From: Marinococcus sp. PL1-022
Lineage (GTDB): Bacteria; Bacillota; Bacilli; Bacillales; Marinococcaceae
Length of the DNA stretch: 64,000 bases
Direction: 5' to 3'
NCBI RefSeq assembly: GCF_033845285.1
Contig: NZ_JAWXCX010000001.1
Span: 2,929,495-2,993,494 of the forward strand
Part shown: positions 25,877 through 34,019 of the stretch, piece by piece
Layout: the number at the start of each line of letters is the position of its first letter
Position numbering within the stretch: the stretch's first letter is position 1
Made by a program: the position numbers and the translations under genes
Notes under the pieces: model-generated
Seen by the model: the letters and a program-made list of their open reading frames with translations, nothing else
Databases searched by the model: none
What the model was told of the DNA's origin: nothing

Positions 25877-26884
25877 ATGATGAAAAAATGGATAACAGGA
25901 AGCAGTGCTGGTTTTTTAGCTCTCGGAGTAATTGCCGTACCCGCCCAGGCAGAAGAAATGAATGCAGGGGACATTCTGCAGGAGTCGAATGAAACTATGG
26001 CTGAGCTCGACAGCTATTCTGCCACTACCGAAATTTCACAGGAAATCACAAATGCCGCCGGTGAAGGAGAAACAATGACGAACAGCTCCACATCGCAGCA
26101 GGACATTACAATGGATCCTTTCGCTCTTCACCAGACAACTAATACAGTCGACCCGGTCAGCGGTGAAGAAGTATCCACAGAAATGTACTGGACAGAAGAC
26201 GGCTACTATGTAGAAATGCCGGATGGCAGCTGGACGATGATGCCCGGTGACATGATGGGCGATATGGAAGCGATGACGACAAACCCGGGCATGCATATGG
26301 GAGCTTCGGAATCCTTTGCTGATGAAATGGACGTAGAAGAAACAGATAACTACTATGTGCTCACCTACGAAGGAAGCGGTAAAGAGATAGAAGAAGCGGC
26401 CAGTAAAATGATGCAGTCGGACATGGCCAGCGGCATGGCTAATGAGGAAATGATGGAAGAAACCTGGAGCATGATCGACATTCAGGATGTATCCATGAGC
26501 CTGACCGTGGATAAGGAAACTCATCACATGAGAGCGAGCACCATTAATATGGATGCTTCCTATGATATGGAAGAAATTACTACAGATATGAGTCTGACAG
26601 CTGATTCCACCTACTCCAGCTTCAACAGCGTCGGTGATATTACTGTACCGGAGGAAGTCATGAATGAGGCTGTACCGATGGATGAAATGGAAGGCATGGA
26701 CGGAATGAACGGTATGGAAGACATGCCTGAAGAAGGTATGGCTGAAGACGGGGCTTCAATGGAAGAAGGCGGAGAAATGCCTGAAACAGCAAGCGCCCAG
26801 CCTGCCTATATGGCTGGCGGTCTGGCCCTGGCTGGTCTGGCCGGCGGAGCCCTGCTTTGGACAAGACGCCGCCAACAGGCATAA
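25877..26884 (+). CDS. sortase-anchored Met-rich acidic surface protein (MPETA signal)
   Basis: 335 residues. Residues 1-26 are a signal peptide (KKWITGSSAGFLALGVIAVPAQA|EE). The body resembles lipoprotein-carrier-like DUF6612 proteins (GDILQESNETMAELDSYSATTEISQ). Residues ~270-300 form a Met/acid-rich linker with repeating EGM, DGM, NGM, EDM units. The end is a sorting signal: MPETA, a hydrophobic stretch, then RRRQQA. [L/M]PxTA signals are class D sortase substrates, and such a sortase is the next gene. GAAAGGAAG supports ATG 25877. Strongly acidic, suiting a saline exterior. Ligand unknown. Confidence 0.75.
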   Translation: MMKKWITGSSAGFLALGVIAVPAQAEEMNAGDILQESNETMAELDSYSATTEISQEITNAAGEGETMTNSSTSQQDITMDPFALHQTTNTVDPVSGEEVSTEMYWTEDGYYVEMPDGSWTMMPGDMMGDMEAMTTNPGMHMGASESFADEMDVEETDNYYVLTYEGSGKEIEEAASKMMQSDMASGMANEEMMEETWSMIDIQDVSMSLTVDKETHHMRASTINMDASYDMEEITTDMSLTADSTYSSFNSVGDITVPEEVMNEAVPMDEMEGMDGMNGMEDMPEEGMAEDGASMEEGGEMPETASAQPAYMAGGLALAGLAGGALLWTRRRQQA

Positions 26885-26903
26885 TAATCTTTCGGTCACG
26901 CAG

Positions 26904-26934
26904 CCTTCACCTCCCTGGTGAAGGTTGTTTTTTT
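26904..26934 (+). terminator. terminator after the surface protein gene
   Basis: CCTTCACC and GGTGAAGG pair around 5 bases, followed by a T-rich run. The sortase gene is therefore probably transcribed separately. Confidence 0.75.
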
Positions 26935-27012
26935 CTCCACCAGCCGTGTATTATGGAAATAATAGTTATGTCTATTGTGGTCTGTTACGTCCCTTTACTG
27001 GAGTGAGCATAT

Positions 27013-27753
27013 ATGGAAAAAGTATTTATTGCGATGATTGTTATCGGCCTGAGTATTACCGGGTACTTCGGATACCAGTGGTTTGATGCCAGAGCAGGAG
27101 TAGATAAAATTTCCACCAACGAAGAAGACGTTATCTCTGATTCTGCGAATGAATCTGCGGAAGCTCCGGACGATAACAATTCCGAAGAGCAGGGCGATTC
27201 TTCCAGCGTGGAAGCTTCCGGGGAACCAGAAGCCTATACGCTGCCTGAAGGAAATGACACAGACAAGGGCTCCAGCGAGGCTTCCTCCTCCGACAGCAGC
27301 AAAGATTCGGCAGTGATGAGCGATGAAATAGACCAATGGGAGAAAGGCGAAAATGTAGCCAAATTAAAAATCCCGGAGCTTGGAAACTCGTATTCCGTCT
27401 ACTGGGGTACAGATGATGAATCGCTTGACCAGGGCGTTGGCATGTATGTCAGCGAATGGACCACCACTCCTGACGAGTCCCGCCACACGGTGCTAAGCGG
27501 TCACCGTGACACGGTTTTCACCGGTCTTGACGAGCTTGAAGACGGGGACTCTCTTATAGTCGAGTATGAAAATACCCAGTATGTTTACCGGCTGCAGAAA
27601 ACATGGGTGACAGACGCTGAGGACCGCTCTGTCATTGTAGACAAAGACGAACCAACGCTTACGCTCACCACCTGCTATCCATTTGACTATATCGGAAGCG
27701 CTCCTGACCGTTATATTGTAGAAGCAGAACTCGAACAGACAAACAGTCTTTAA
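27013..27753 (+). CDS. class D sortase
   Basis: 246 residues. One N-terminal transmembrane helix (residues 2-20), then a Ser/Asp/Glu-rich linker to about residue 100, then the sortase beta-barrel. The catalytic triad is visible as His in TVLSGHRDTVF, Cys in TLTLTTCYPFDYIG and Arg in APDRYIVEA; TLTTCYPF and APDRYIV are class D hallmarks. It would join the MPETA protein encoded upstream to the cell wall or another acceptor. The linker is longer and more acidic than usual. Confidence 0.9.
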   Translation: MEKVFIAMIVIGLSITGYFGYQWFDARAGVDKISTNEEDVISDSANESAEAPDDNNSEEQGDSSSVEASGEPEAYTLPEGNDTDKGSSEASSSDSSKDSAVMSDEIDQWEKGENVAKLKIPELGNSYSVYWGTDDESLDQGVGMYVSEWTTTPDESRHTVLSGHRDTVFTGLDELEDGDSLIVEYENTQYVYRLQKTWVTDAEDRSVIVDKDEPTLTLTTCYPFDYIGSAPDRYIVEAELEQTNSL

Positions 27754-27758
27754 GCAGC

Positions 27759-27797
27759 AAAAACGGCTCCGATGGCTTGCCTACGGAGCCGTTTTTT
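27759..27797 (+). terminator. terminator after the sortase gene
   Basis: AAACGGCTCCG pairs perfectly with CGGAGCCGTTT, with six Ts after. Confidence 0.85.
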
Positions 27798-27871
27798 CAT
27801 TTTTTGGCAGGATTTCAACTTTATTTCCCCCCCTCTTGCTATAATAAAAAATAATTGTTATTCTTTCGATA

Positions 27872-27895
27872 TCGGATTTCGATATCGAAATCCGA
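27872..27895. promoter_or_regulatory. 24-bp palindrome before padR (likely PadR operator)
   Basis: A perfect 24-bp palindrome centred at 27883/27884. TTTCGATATCG occurs twice in direct orientation (27864 and 27878), overlapping the palindrome. It lies between a TATAAT at 27840-27845 and the padR start, where a bound repressor would block transcription or initiation. Confidence 0.6.
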
Positions 27896-27909
27896 AAGGA
27901 TGATCGGTC

Positions 27910-28215
27910 ATGGAAGATAAAACGCTTCGTAAGCTTTTTTTAGGATTTATTCACATCCACATCCTGCACCACGCCTCCGAGCACCCCGTTTACGGGCAAT
28001 GGATGCTTGAGGAGCTGCAGGAACACGGCTATTCCATGAGTGCAGGCACTCTTTATCCCATTCTTCATGCTATGGAAAATGACGGTCTTTTACACAAAGA
28101 AAATAAAAATGTGAACGGAAAAATCCGCAAATATTATACCACCACAGATAAAGGAGCCGGAATTTTGCAGGAGGCCCGTGTGAAAGCTTATGAATTGTTT
28201 AAAGAAATCAAGTAA
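27910..28215 (+). CDS. PadR family transcriptional regulator
   Basis: A 101-residue short (subfamily 2) PadR regulator: winged helix with HPVYGQWMLEELQEHGYSMSAGTLYPILHAMENDGLLHKE and the RKYYTTTDKGAGIL wing. It precedes chrA by 17 bases and has a palindrome just upstream. PadR-chrA operons are known in Gram-positive bacteria, so it is the likely chromate-responsive or generic repressor of chrA. Confidence 0.88.
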   Translation: MEDKTLRKLFLGFIHIHILHHASEHPVYGQWMLEELQEHGYSMSAGTLYPILHAMENDGLLHKENKNVNGKIRKYYTTTDKGAGILQEARVKAYELFKEIK

Positions 28216-28232
28216 AGACGGGAGAGAACGCT

Positions 28233-29408
28233 ATGGGAAAAACTTTGGGCCAAAAATGGCTGGAAATATTTTTGATTTCCACACGGCTGGGATTGACCTC
28301 TTTTGGCGGCCCTATCGCCCATTTAGGCTATTTTCATGAAGAATACGTGCGACGCAGAAATTGGCTCGACGAGAAGAGCTATGCGGATCTGGTCGCCCTG
28401 TGTCAGTTTCTTCCAGGCCCCGCCAGCAGTCAGGTCGGTATCGGGATAGGCATTATCCGGGGTGGGCTCGTGGGAGGTTTTATTTCCTTTCTTGGATTCA
28501 CCCTTCCTTCCGTTATTGCTTTAGTAATCTTTGCCCTTGTACTTGAAGGCCTCGACGTCAGCGATGCCGGCTGGCTTCAGGGGCTGAAAATTGTCGCTGT
28601 GGCAGTTGTTGCCCATGCGATATGGGGCATGGCCCAAAAGCTCACACCTGATCTTCAGCGGCGCACCATTGCCCTGCTCGCCATGAGTGGTACTCTTTTA
28701 TGGCAGACCTCTCTTGCACAGGTGCTTGTCATACTGGCAGCGGGCGGAGCTGGGTGGGTGCTGTACCGCTCAGTCCAGGAGGCAGATCATACGGCGGTCC
28801 TCGAAACCGTATCGCGCAAAACAGGTGCTTTCTGCCTGACACTCTTTTTTGTTCTGCTCGCTGCACTGCCGCTTATGCGGGAGTGGACCGGTTCTACCTT
28901 CGTAGCCATGTTTGACAGCTTCTACCGGGCTGGCTCACTCGTATTCGGCGGCGGGCACGTTGTCCTTCCTCTACTGGAACGGGAGTTTGTCCCGACCGGA
29001 TGGATGAGTGAAGAGACGTTTCTCGCGGGCTACGGGGCGGCCCAGGCTGTACCGGGGCCTTTATTTACCTTCGCTTCCTACCTGGGCACTGTCCTCTCCG
29101 GCTGGCAGGGGGCCCTGGTCGCCTCAGCAGGCATCTTTTTGCCGGCTTTTCTTTTAATTATCGGAGCACTGCCGTTTTGGTCCCTGCTTCGTAAAAATAC
29201 TCATATGAAAGGCGTGTTGACCGGTGTAAACGCTGCTGTTGTAGGTATTCTTTTAGCTGCCTTTTATAATCCAATCTGGACCTCCTCCATTACGTCCTCA
29301 CTGGATTTTGTATTAGCTGCTTTTCTATTCACAATGCTTGCCTTCTGGAAGCTTCCGCCCTGGGTAGTCGTTCTCAGCGGCGCAGCCGCAGGCGCTGTTC
29401 TCTTATAG
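28233..29408 (+). CDS. chrA: chromate efflux transporter, long-chain CHR type
   Basis: 391 residues with two homologous CHR domains of about 180 residues each, the fused long form of ChrA. Signatures are STRLGLTSFGGPIAHLGYFHEEYV and FLPGPASSQVGIGIG in the first half, and RAGSLVFGGGHVVLPLLEREFV and YGAAQAVPGPLFTFASYLG in the second. It should export chromate through the inner membrane. Co-transcribed with padR; GGGAG precedes the ATG. Confidence 0.92.
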   Translation: MGKTLGQKWLEIFLISTRLGLTSFGGPIAHLGYFHEEYVRRRNWLDEKSYADLVALCQFLPGPASSQVGIGIGIIRGGLVGGFISFLGFTLPSVIALVIFALVLEGLDVSDAGWLQGLKIVAVAVVAHAIWGMAQKLTPDLQRRTIALLAMSGTLLWQTSLAQVLVILAAGGAGWVLYRSVQEADHTAVLETVSRKTGAFCLTLFFVLLAALPLMREWTGSTFVAMFDSFYRAGSLVFGGGHVVLPLLEREFVPTGWMSEETFLAGYGAAQAVPGPLFTFASYLGTVLSGWQGALVASAGIFLPAFLLIIGALPFWSLLRKNTHMKGVLTGVNAAVVGILLAAFYNPIWTSSITSSLDFVLAAFLFTMLAFWKLPPWVVVLSGAAAGAVLL

Positions 29409-29526
29409 AGCAGCGTCTTTTTTACTGCTTTCTGCCAGCTCCTCTCCCCTGGACACTGTACGAAACCGTCAGGAAATGGGATACTGGTACCAGAAAATTG
29501 AAACCATCAGGAATCAGAAGGGAAAG

Positions 29527-30459
29527 ATGTGGATGGCCAATCAGTTCGCCGGGACGCTGCGCAGTGCGTGGATGCTTGTTCGTGCCATTGCTGTTATATC
29601 TTCAAGCATCGCTACGATTGTCTCTACGATGCTGCCGCTTTTTTTATACTCGTCTCTTTCAGCTTCTTATTTAACAGCTATTTTCATTCTTCTGGCCATT
29701 GGCGCTTTTCTTATTCACGGGCTTCTCACCCACGCTTTTAATGATTATGCTGACTATCTTTCAGGCACGGATGAGCACAGTCCTGCTATTCTTTCCGGAG
29801 GCAGCCGCGTGCTGCAGACTAATGCCATGTCATTAAAATCGTTATGGCTGGTGGGGAAATGGCTCGCTATCGCATTGATGGGCATCGCCGTGCTTTGCTT
29901 TATCCTTGGGTATATTAAAGTAGGCGTGCTCCTTCTTATCGGCGTCTGGGCAGCGGCCTCTTATTCCCTGCCTCCGCTCAGCCTCAGCTATAAGCCATTT
30001 CTCGGGGAATGGCTCAGTCTGTTTCCATCCATATTTTTGCTCGGCCTCGGCGGGGCATGGCTCGCGCTTGGCACCATTCCGGAATGGGCTTTGCAGAACG
30101 CATTTATAAATGCCATGATCTGTCTGGCCTGGGTGATGGTCCATCATATCCCGGACCGTGATGCGGACATGCAGGCCTCTCCCGAAAAGCGCACCACAGT
30201 AGTCTGGTTTACCCGCAAATTTGGTTCACCTTACGCTCATATGCCTGCCGTATGCTATTTAGTGATATCAGGGCTCACCATTTTTTGGCTCGGCAGTGAC
30301 CGTCTGTTGGCAGCAGCGGGACTGGCTGTACTTATGGCAGTATCTCTTATTCTTGTCAGCCGAATGGATAACTCCAATCCCGAGCACGTCTCGGCTGTAG
30401 AAAAGACCCTTTTGCTGATTGCCATGATAAGTGCCGGCTGGCTAGGTATTTTTATTTAA
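29527..30459 (+). CDS. UbiA-family prenyltransferase (MenA-like)
   Basis: About 310 residues with nine helices. The first Asp-rich motif is NDYADYLSGTD and the second is DRDADMQASPEKRT, the two Mg-diphosphate sites of UbiA enzymes such as MenA. It would attach an isoprenoid chain to an aromatic or quinone precursor. AGAAGGG lies before ATG 29527 and ATG 29533, and either may be used. It follows chrA by about 120 bases with no terminator, but a functional link is doubtful. It is more divergent than a housekeeping MenA. Confidence 0.75.
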   Translation: MWMANQFAGTLRSAWMLVRAIAVISSSIATIVSTMLPLFLYSSLSASYLTAIFILLAIGAFLIHGLLTHAFNDYADYLSGTDEHSPAILSGGSRVLQTNAMSLKSLWLVGKWLAIALMGIAVLCFILGYIKVGVLLLIGVWAAASYSLPPLSLSYKPFLGEWLSLFPSIFLLGLGGAWLALGTIPEWALQNAFINAMICLAWVMVHHIPDRDADMQASPEKRTTVVWFTRKFGSPYAHMPAVCYLVISGLTIFWLGSDRLLAAAGLAVLMAVSLILVSRMDNSNPEHVSAVEKTLLLIAMISAGWLGIFI

Positions 30460-30518
30460 ACCGGTGGTGCAGCGATGCGGGAACGAGAATTTATTATTTC
30501 CTCTTTTCCATCGTCTGC

Positions 30519-30524
30519 TATAAT
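30519..30524 (+). promoter_or_regulatory. extended -10 promoter element before ywbE
   Basis: TGCTATAAT (TG at 30516-30517) gives an extended -10 box with no clear -35, 32 bases before the ywbE start. Confidence 0.4.
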
Positions 30525-30555
30525 AAAGCATCACCCTTGAAAGGAAGGACATAAT

Positions 30556-30747
30556 ATGGACGGCACAAAACGTAAAGATGTTACCCTAGGAGCAGAAGTG
30601 GATATTGTTTTAAAAAAAGACCAGCGGAGCGGGACGCTGACCCGGGGTATCGTTAAAGATTTACTCACTAATTCCCCGAGCCATCCGCACGGCATTAAAG
30701 TCAGGCTTGAGGACGGCCAGGTAGGACGCGTCAAACATATTCATTAA
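30556..30747 (+). CDS. ywbE: YwbE family protein (DUF2196)
   Basis: 63 residues covering the entire family domain: RKDVTLGAEVDIVLKKDQRSGTLTRGIVKDLLTNSPSHPHGIKVRLEDGQVGRVKHI. The small SH3-like beta fold is widely conserved in bacteria and archaea, with no assigned biochemistry. GAAAGGAAGGA precedes the ATG. Single gene with its own promoter and terminator. Confidence 0.9.
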   Translation: MDGTKRKDVTLGAEVDIVLKKDQRSGTLTRGIVKDLLTNSPSHPHGIKVRLEDGQVGRVKHIH

Positions 30748-30761
30748 ATTCGCAGCATCCT

Positions 30762-30801
30762 AAAGCTCCTCTCTCTGCTCAAAGAGACGAGGGCTTTTTT
30801 C
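30762..30801 (+). terminator. terminator after ywbE
   Basis: AAAGC-TCCTC and TCTCT pair with AGAGA and GAGGGCTTT with a small bulge, followed by six Ts. Confidence 0.7.
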
Positions 30802-30920
30802 ATTTTAGAAAAACACGTTTTATTATATTAATATAATAAAATTAAAGCATCTTCTTTTCGTTTTAAACGGGAGCGCTATAGAAAATAGAATATTTCTGTA
30901 TGAGCAACAGGAGGTATAGA

Positions 30921-31469
30921 ATGGAGCTTCAGCAAAAAAGCAGAGGAACGGAGCGTTTAATTCTTCGTCCGCTGCACCCGGATGACTTTGAAAGCTACAG
31001 GCAGGCACTCTCCGAACGGAAACCCTCCCAGCATTTATACGATCCCGGGAGACCGGAAATCAGCCGTTTAACTAAACCAAAATTCATGGATATGATTCAG
31101 CAGAGAAAAAAGATGAAAGAAACGGACAGCACTTATGTATACGATATTTTTCATAAAGACGGAAATCACCTGGGCCATGCTGATATTACTACGTTAATAC
31201 GTGAAGAATTCCAATGGGGCATGCTCGGCTATATGATTCATAACCAGCACTGGAATCGGGGCTTTGGAAAAGAAGCCGTACAGGAGATTCTATGCGCTGC
31301 CTTTGAAGATCTGCACTTTCACCGGATAGAAGCTCACATTAATATCGATAATTATCCCTCCATCTCTCTTGCAGAAAAAGCTGGGATGACATACGAGTGT
31401 GTGCGCCGGAGATTTATTCACGAAAACGGGGCATGGACAGATAATCTGGTCTACTATAAAAATGCATAA
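30921..31469 (+). CDS. GNAT family N-acetyltransferase, RimJ/YdaF-like
   Basis: 182 residues of the RimJ/RimL/YdaF branch: TERLILRPLHPDDFESYRQAL at the start, the acetyl-CoA loop NRGFGKEAVQEIL, and the RIEAHINIDNYPSISLAEKAGM end. The likely target is a protein N-terminus or a small amine. AGGAGGT precedes ATG 30921; the frame opens at 30900 without a ribosome site. The stop codon runs directly into the long palindrome holding parS site 3. Confidence 0.85.
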   Translation: MELQQKSRGTERLILRPLHPDDFESYRQALSERKPSQHLYDPGRPEISRLTKPKFMDMIQQRKKMKETDSTYVYDIFHKDGNHLGHADITTLIREEFQWGMLGYMIHNQHWNRGFGKEAVQEILCAAFEDLHFHRIEAHINIDNYPSISLAEKAGMTYECVRRRFIHENGAWTDNLVYYKNA

Positions 31470-31501
31470 TACAATGTTTCACGTGAAACATTGTATTTTC
31501 A
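31468..31501. terminator. 30-bp perfect palindrome acting as terminator and containing parS
   Basis: 31468-31497 is a perfect 30-bp palindrome starting within the TAA stop of the acetyltransferase, followed by a T-rich tail. As RNA it forms a 13-15 bp stem, a plausible terminator; as DNA its centre is a perfect parS. Confidence 0.6.
31475..31490. promoter_or_regulatory. parS ParB site 3 (perfect)
   Basis: TGTTTCACGTGAAACA is a fully symmetrical 16-bp parS consensus. Confidence 0.8.
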
Positions 31502-31544
31502 CCCTGATAAGCAATATTAAAAAATCAGTGATCATTTTTTTAAC

Positions 31545-31593
31545 ATAATAAATGCGGAGCCTTGTAATTTTTACAGGCTCCGCATTTATTATA
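31545..31593 (-). terminator. terminator of the alcohol dehydrogenase gene
   Basis: A 22-bp stem (AAATGCGGAGCC / GGCTCCGCATTT core, extended by AT pairs on both sides) with one bulged base closes around a 3-base loop just after the gene. Confidence 0.75.
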
Positions 31594-31604
31594 TTAGAAT
31601 TATT

Positions 31605-32738
31605 TTATGGCTTTAAAATCACTTTAATATTGCCATCTTCTTTTTCATCAAAGATGCGATAGCCTTCAACTGCATCCTCCAAAGGAATTGGATGGGTAAT
31701 AATGTCCGTTGGATCGAATAGTTTGTTTTCAATCATCCGGTAAAGGCTTGGCATCATATGAATGACCGGAGCCTGTCCCATTGTAAGGGCCACGTTTCTT
31801 GTGAAGAAGTCACCGATTGGGAATCCATTGGCTTCGGTGCCGTAAACGCCCGTCAGCTGCACGACTCCGTTTTTCTTCACAGACTGGGAAGCTGTCACAA
31901 TTGGACTGATGGTGCCAAACTGGTTGTCGCTTTCGGAGCCAAATGCTGTATCCGGCGGTACGGTGCCATCCATGCCTACACAGTCAACGACTACATCTGC
32001 CCCGCCTTTCGTGTCTTCATGAAGCAGTTTGCCTATTTCTTTTGTCTCGCTGAAGTTATACGTCTCCACATTGTTTGTTCTTCTCGCATGCTCGAGACGG
32101 TGCGGCACCTGATCGACAGCGATGACGCGGGAAGCGCCTTTCATCCATGCAAACTTCTGAGCCATTAAACCGATCGGCCCGCAGCCTAAAATAATGATCG
32201 TATCCCCATAAGTCGCTCCGCTGTTTTCAATGCTCCAGAACGCAGTCGGCACGACGTCTGAAAGAAACAATACGCTTTCGTCCTTCAGTTCACTGTCCTC
32301 CGGCACTTTAAAGGAGGTAAAGTCAGCATACGGTACACGCAGGTACTCGGCCTGACCGCCCGGAAAGTTCCCGAAATCCTCAGAGAATCCGAACAATCCG
32401 CCCATTTCGGCGTGTGGGTTGGAATTGTCGCATTGGCTTTCCATCTGATGGGTGCAGTAATAGCATTCCCCGCACCCAATATTAAATGGAATAACAACGC
32501 GGTCTCCTTTTTTCAACGTTTTTACATCAGGACCGACCTCTTCTACGATCCCCATCGGCTCATGGCCGACAACGTAATCCTCCGGCGTCGGAATACCGCC
32601 TTTATATAAATGCAAGTCCGATCCACAAATACCACTGGCTGTAATGCGCACAATCATGTCATCGCTGCGTTCAATTTTCGGGTCTGCAACTTCTTTGACT
32701 TCCATGTGTTCTTTGCCTTGAATCGTTACTGCCTTCAT
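31605..32738 (-). CDS. zinc-dependent alcohol dehydrogenase (formaldehyde dehydrogenase-like MDR)
   Basis: A 377-residue medium-chain dehydrogenase. The catalytic zinc site is GICGSDLHLYKGG with the GHEPMGIVEEVG histidine/glutamate. The structural zinc lobe is CGECYYCTHQMESQCDN (four cysteines). The NAD site is ILGCGPIGLMAQ. It is closest to glutathione-independent formaldehyde dehydrogenase/butanediol dehydrogenase-like proteins. ATG 32738 (MKAVTIQGKEH) is the family start, with a GAAAGG site about 13 bases before. It is a single gene with a very strong terminator. Confidence 0.85.
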   Translation of the reverse strand: MKAVTIQGKEHMEVKEVADPKIERSDDMIVRITASGICGSDLHLYKGGIPTPEDYVVGHEPMGIVEEVGPDVKTLKKGDRVVIPFNIGCGECYYCTHQMESQCDNSNPHAEMGGLFGFSEDFGNFPGGQAEYLRVPYADFTSFKVPEDSELKDESVLFLSDVVPTAFWSIENSGATYGDTIIILGCGPIGLMAQKFAWMKGASRVIAVDQVPHRLEHARRTNNVETYNFSETKEIGKLLHEDTKGGADVVVDCVGMDGTVPPDTAFGSESDNQFGTISPIVTASQSVKKNGVVQLTGVYGTEANGFPIGDFFTRNVALTMGQAPVIHMMPSLYRMIENKLFDPTDIITHPIPLEDAVEGYRIFDEKEDGNIKVILKP

Positions 32739-32830
32739 TATTTTAGACCAGCCTTTCATTATTTTAATCTGTGTCTGGAGTTACTGGTTTAAAATACTCT
32801 TTCCGATTATGCGCATTTGTAAACGCCTGG

Positions 32831-33889
32831 TTACGCATAGCCTAAATAACGAAGTGCCGGCCCTGTCGCTTCCTCCAGCGCAGATCTCTTCTCTACCGGG
32901 AGCTCCGGCCACGTGTCCGGCTTGGGATTAATTTGTGCGACACTTTTTTTTATCCATTGCTCGTTTGCTTCCTTTGACGCAGAGGGCGGATTTATAAATG
33001 TAATCAGGCGCTCGAGCTCTCTTTCCGGTGTTTCCAGCAGGTCTTCATACCGAAGCCAGTGCTGCTGAGTCCCGGGCAGTCCTTCGATCACACGACCTGC
33101 ATGCAGCAGTGACTTTGAAATCCAGGACCCGAGCTCCTTGTACGGCATGTCCATCTGGCGCAGCTGTTCAATCTCAAAATAATCCGGATGCAGCCACCGG
33201 TAGGAGCCAAGCCTTTCAGCCTCCTTGGAGGGATCCGAGGGATCAGCGCCTGTTTCTTCCATCGCCTTTAAAATAGCTTTTCCCATCTTCATCGTCTGAA
33301 AACGGTTAAAAGCCACAGCAATTTCCCGGGGGTCCCGGTATAAAAAAACAAATTTGGCCTTCGGGAACATGTCTATTAAGTATTCAACTGCGTCTGTGGA
33401 AAATCCGGAACGTTCCACGCATGTGTCACCATCAAACCGCCGCTGCATCCACTCAAACAGGCGTCGGTACTGCCCCGGCAGCGAATCTTCCGGGAATGCC
33501 GGTACCACTGCTTCAAGCTCCTGGTACAGCTTGTCCGGTTCATTGGTCAGGTGAGGAAGGGTGATGGAGGCAATAGCCGGCAGCCCCGTTTTTTCGTTAA
33601 ATAAAGTATTTTCCGTTCTTTCATAGAGTATTTCTTTATTGTGTAATCCTTTCTTTTCGTACGGAGCCAGCCGTACTGGCTCCTTTTGGGCGAGCAGCTC
33701 CCAGAAGTCACTGCCTGTCCATGTTTGTTTTTCGAATCCCTTCCATTCTTCACCGCTGATCCCAAAATTATAATGAACAGAAAGAATCAATTCAGACAGA
33801 CTCACAAGTGCAGGGTGAAGACGAATGCAGTTGGAAACAGCTGTGGAGCCGCTCCTCCCGGTCGAAATGATAAATACTGGTTCCGTCAT
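32831..33889 (-). CDS. sulfotransferase family protein
   Basis: 352 residues. The N-terminal FIISTGRSGSTAVSNCI is the PAPS 5'-phosphosulfate-binding P-loop, and FVFLYRDPREIAVAF is the 3'-phosphate-binding loop (RDP plus serine-type position). LRYEDLLETPERELERLITF is the C-terminal signature. The enzyme would transfer sulfate from PAPS to an unknown hydroxyl or amine. AAAGGAG precedes ATG 33889. No PAPS synthesis or glycan genes are nearby, and such enzymes are uncommon in Bacillaceae. Confidence 0.8.
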   Translation of the reverse strand: MTEPVFIISTGRSGSTAVSNCIRLHPALVSLSELILSVHYNFGISGEEWKGFEKQTWTGSDFWELLAQKEPVRLAPYEKKGLHNKEILYERTENTLFNEKTGLPAIASITLPHLTNEPDKLYQELEAVVPAFPEDSLPGQYRRLFEWMQRRFDGDTCVERSGFSTDAVEYLIDMFPKAKFVFLYRDPREIAVAFNRFQTMKMGKAILKAMEETGADPSDPSKEAERLGSYRWLHPDYFEIEQLRQMDMPYKELGSWISKSLLHAGRVIEGLPGTQQHWLRYEDLLETPERELERLITFINPPSASKEANEQWIKKSVAQINPKPDTWPELPVEKRSALEEATGPALRYLGYA

Positions 33890-34019
33890 TGAATACACTC
33901 CTTTTAGTCGCAATATATTTTATCTTTTCTCTACCCTCTTTTACCGTAATTATGACGTCTTGTTTTTCTTTTGGATTATTTTGGTACAATAGCAGGAAAT
34001 GGAAAAAGGAGGCTCCCCT

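Noticed and set aside
26036-26527. His-rich minus-strand frame opposite the Met-rich surface protein
   Set aside because: Its histidines arise from the complement of ATG-rich sequence; no start signals.
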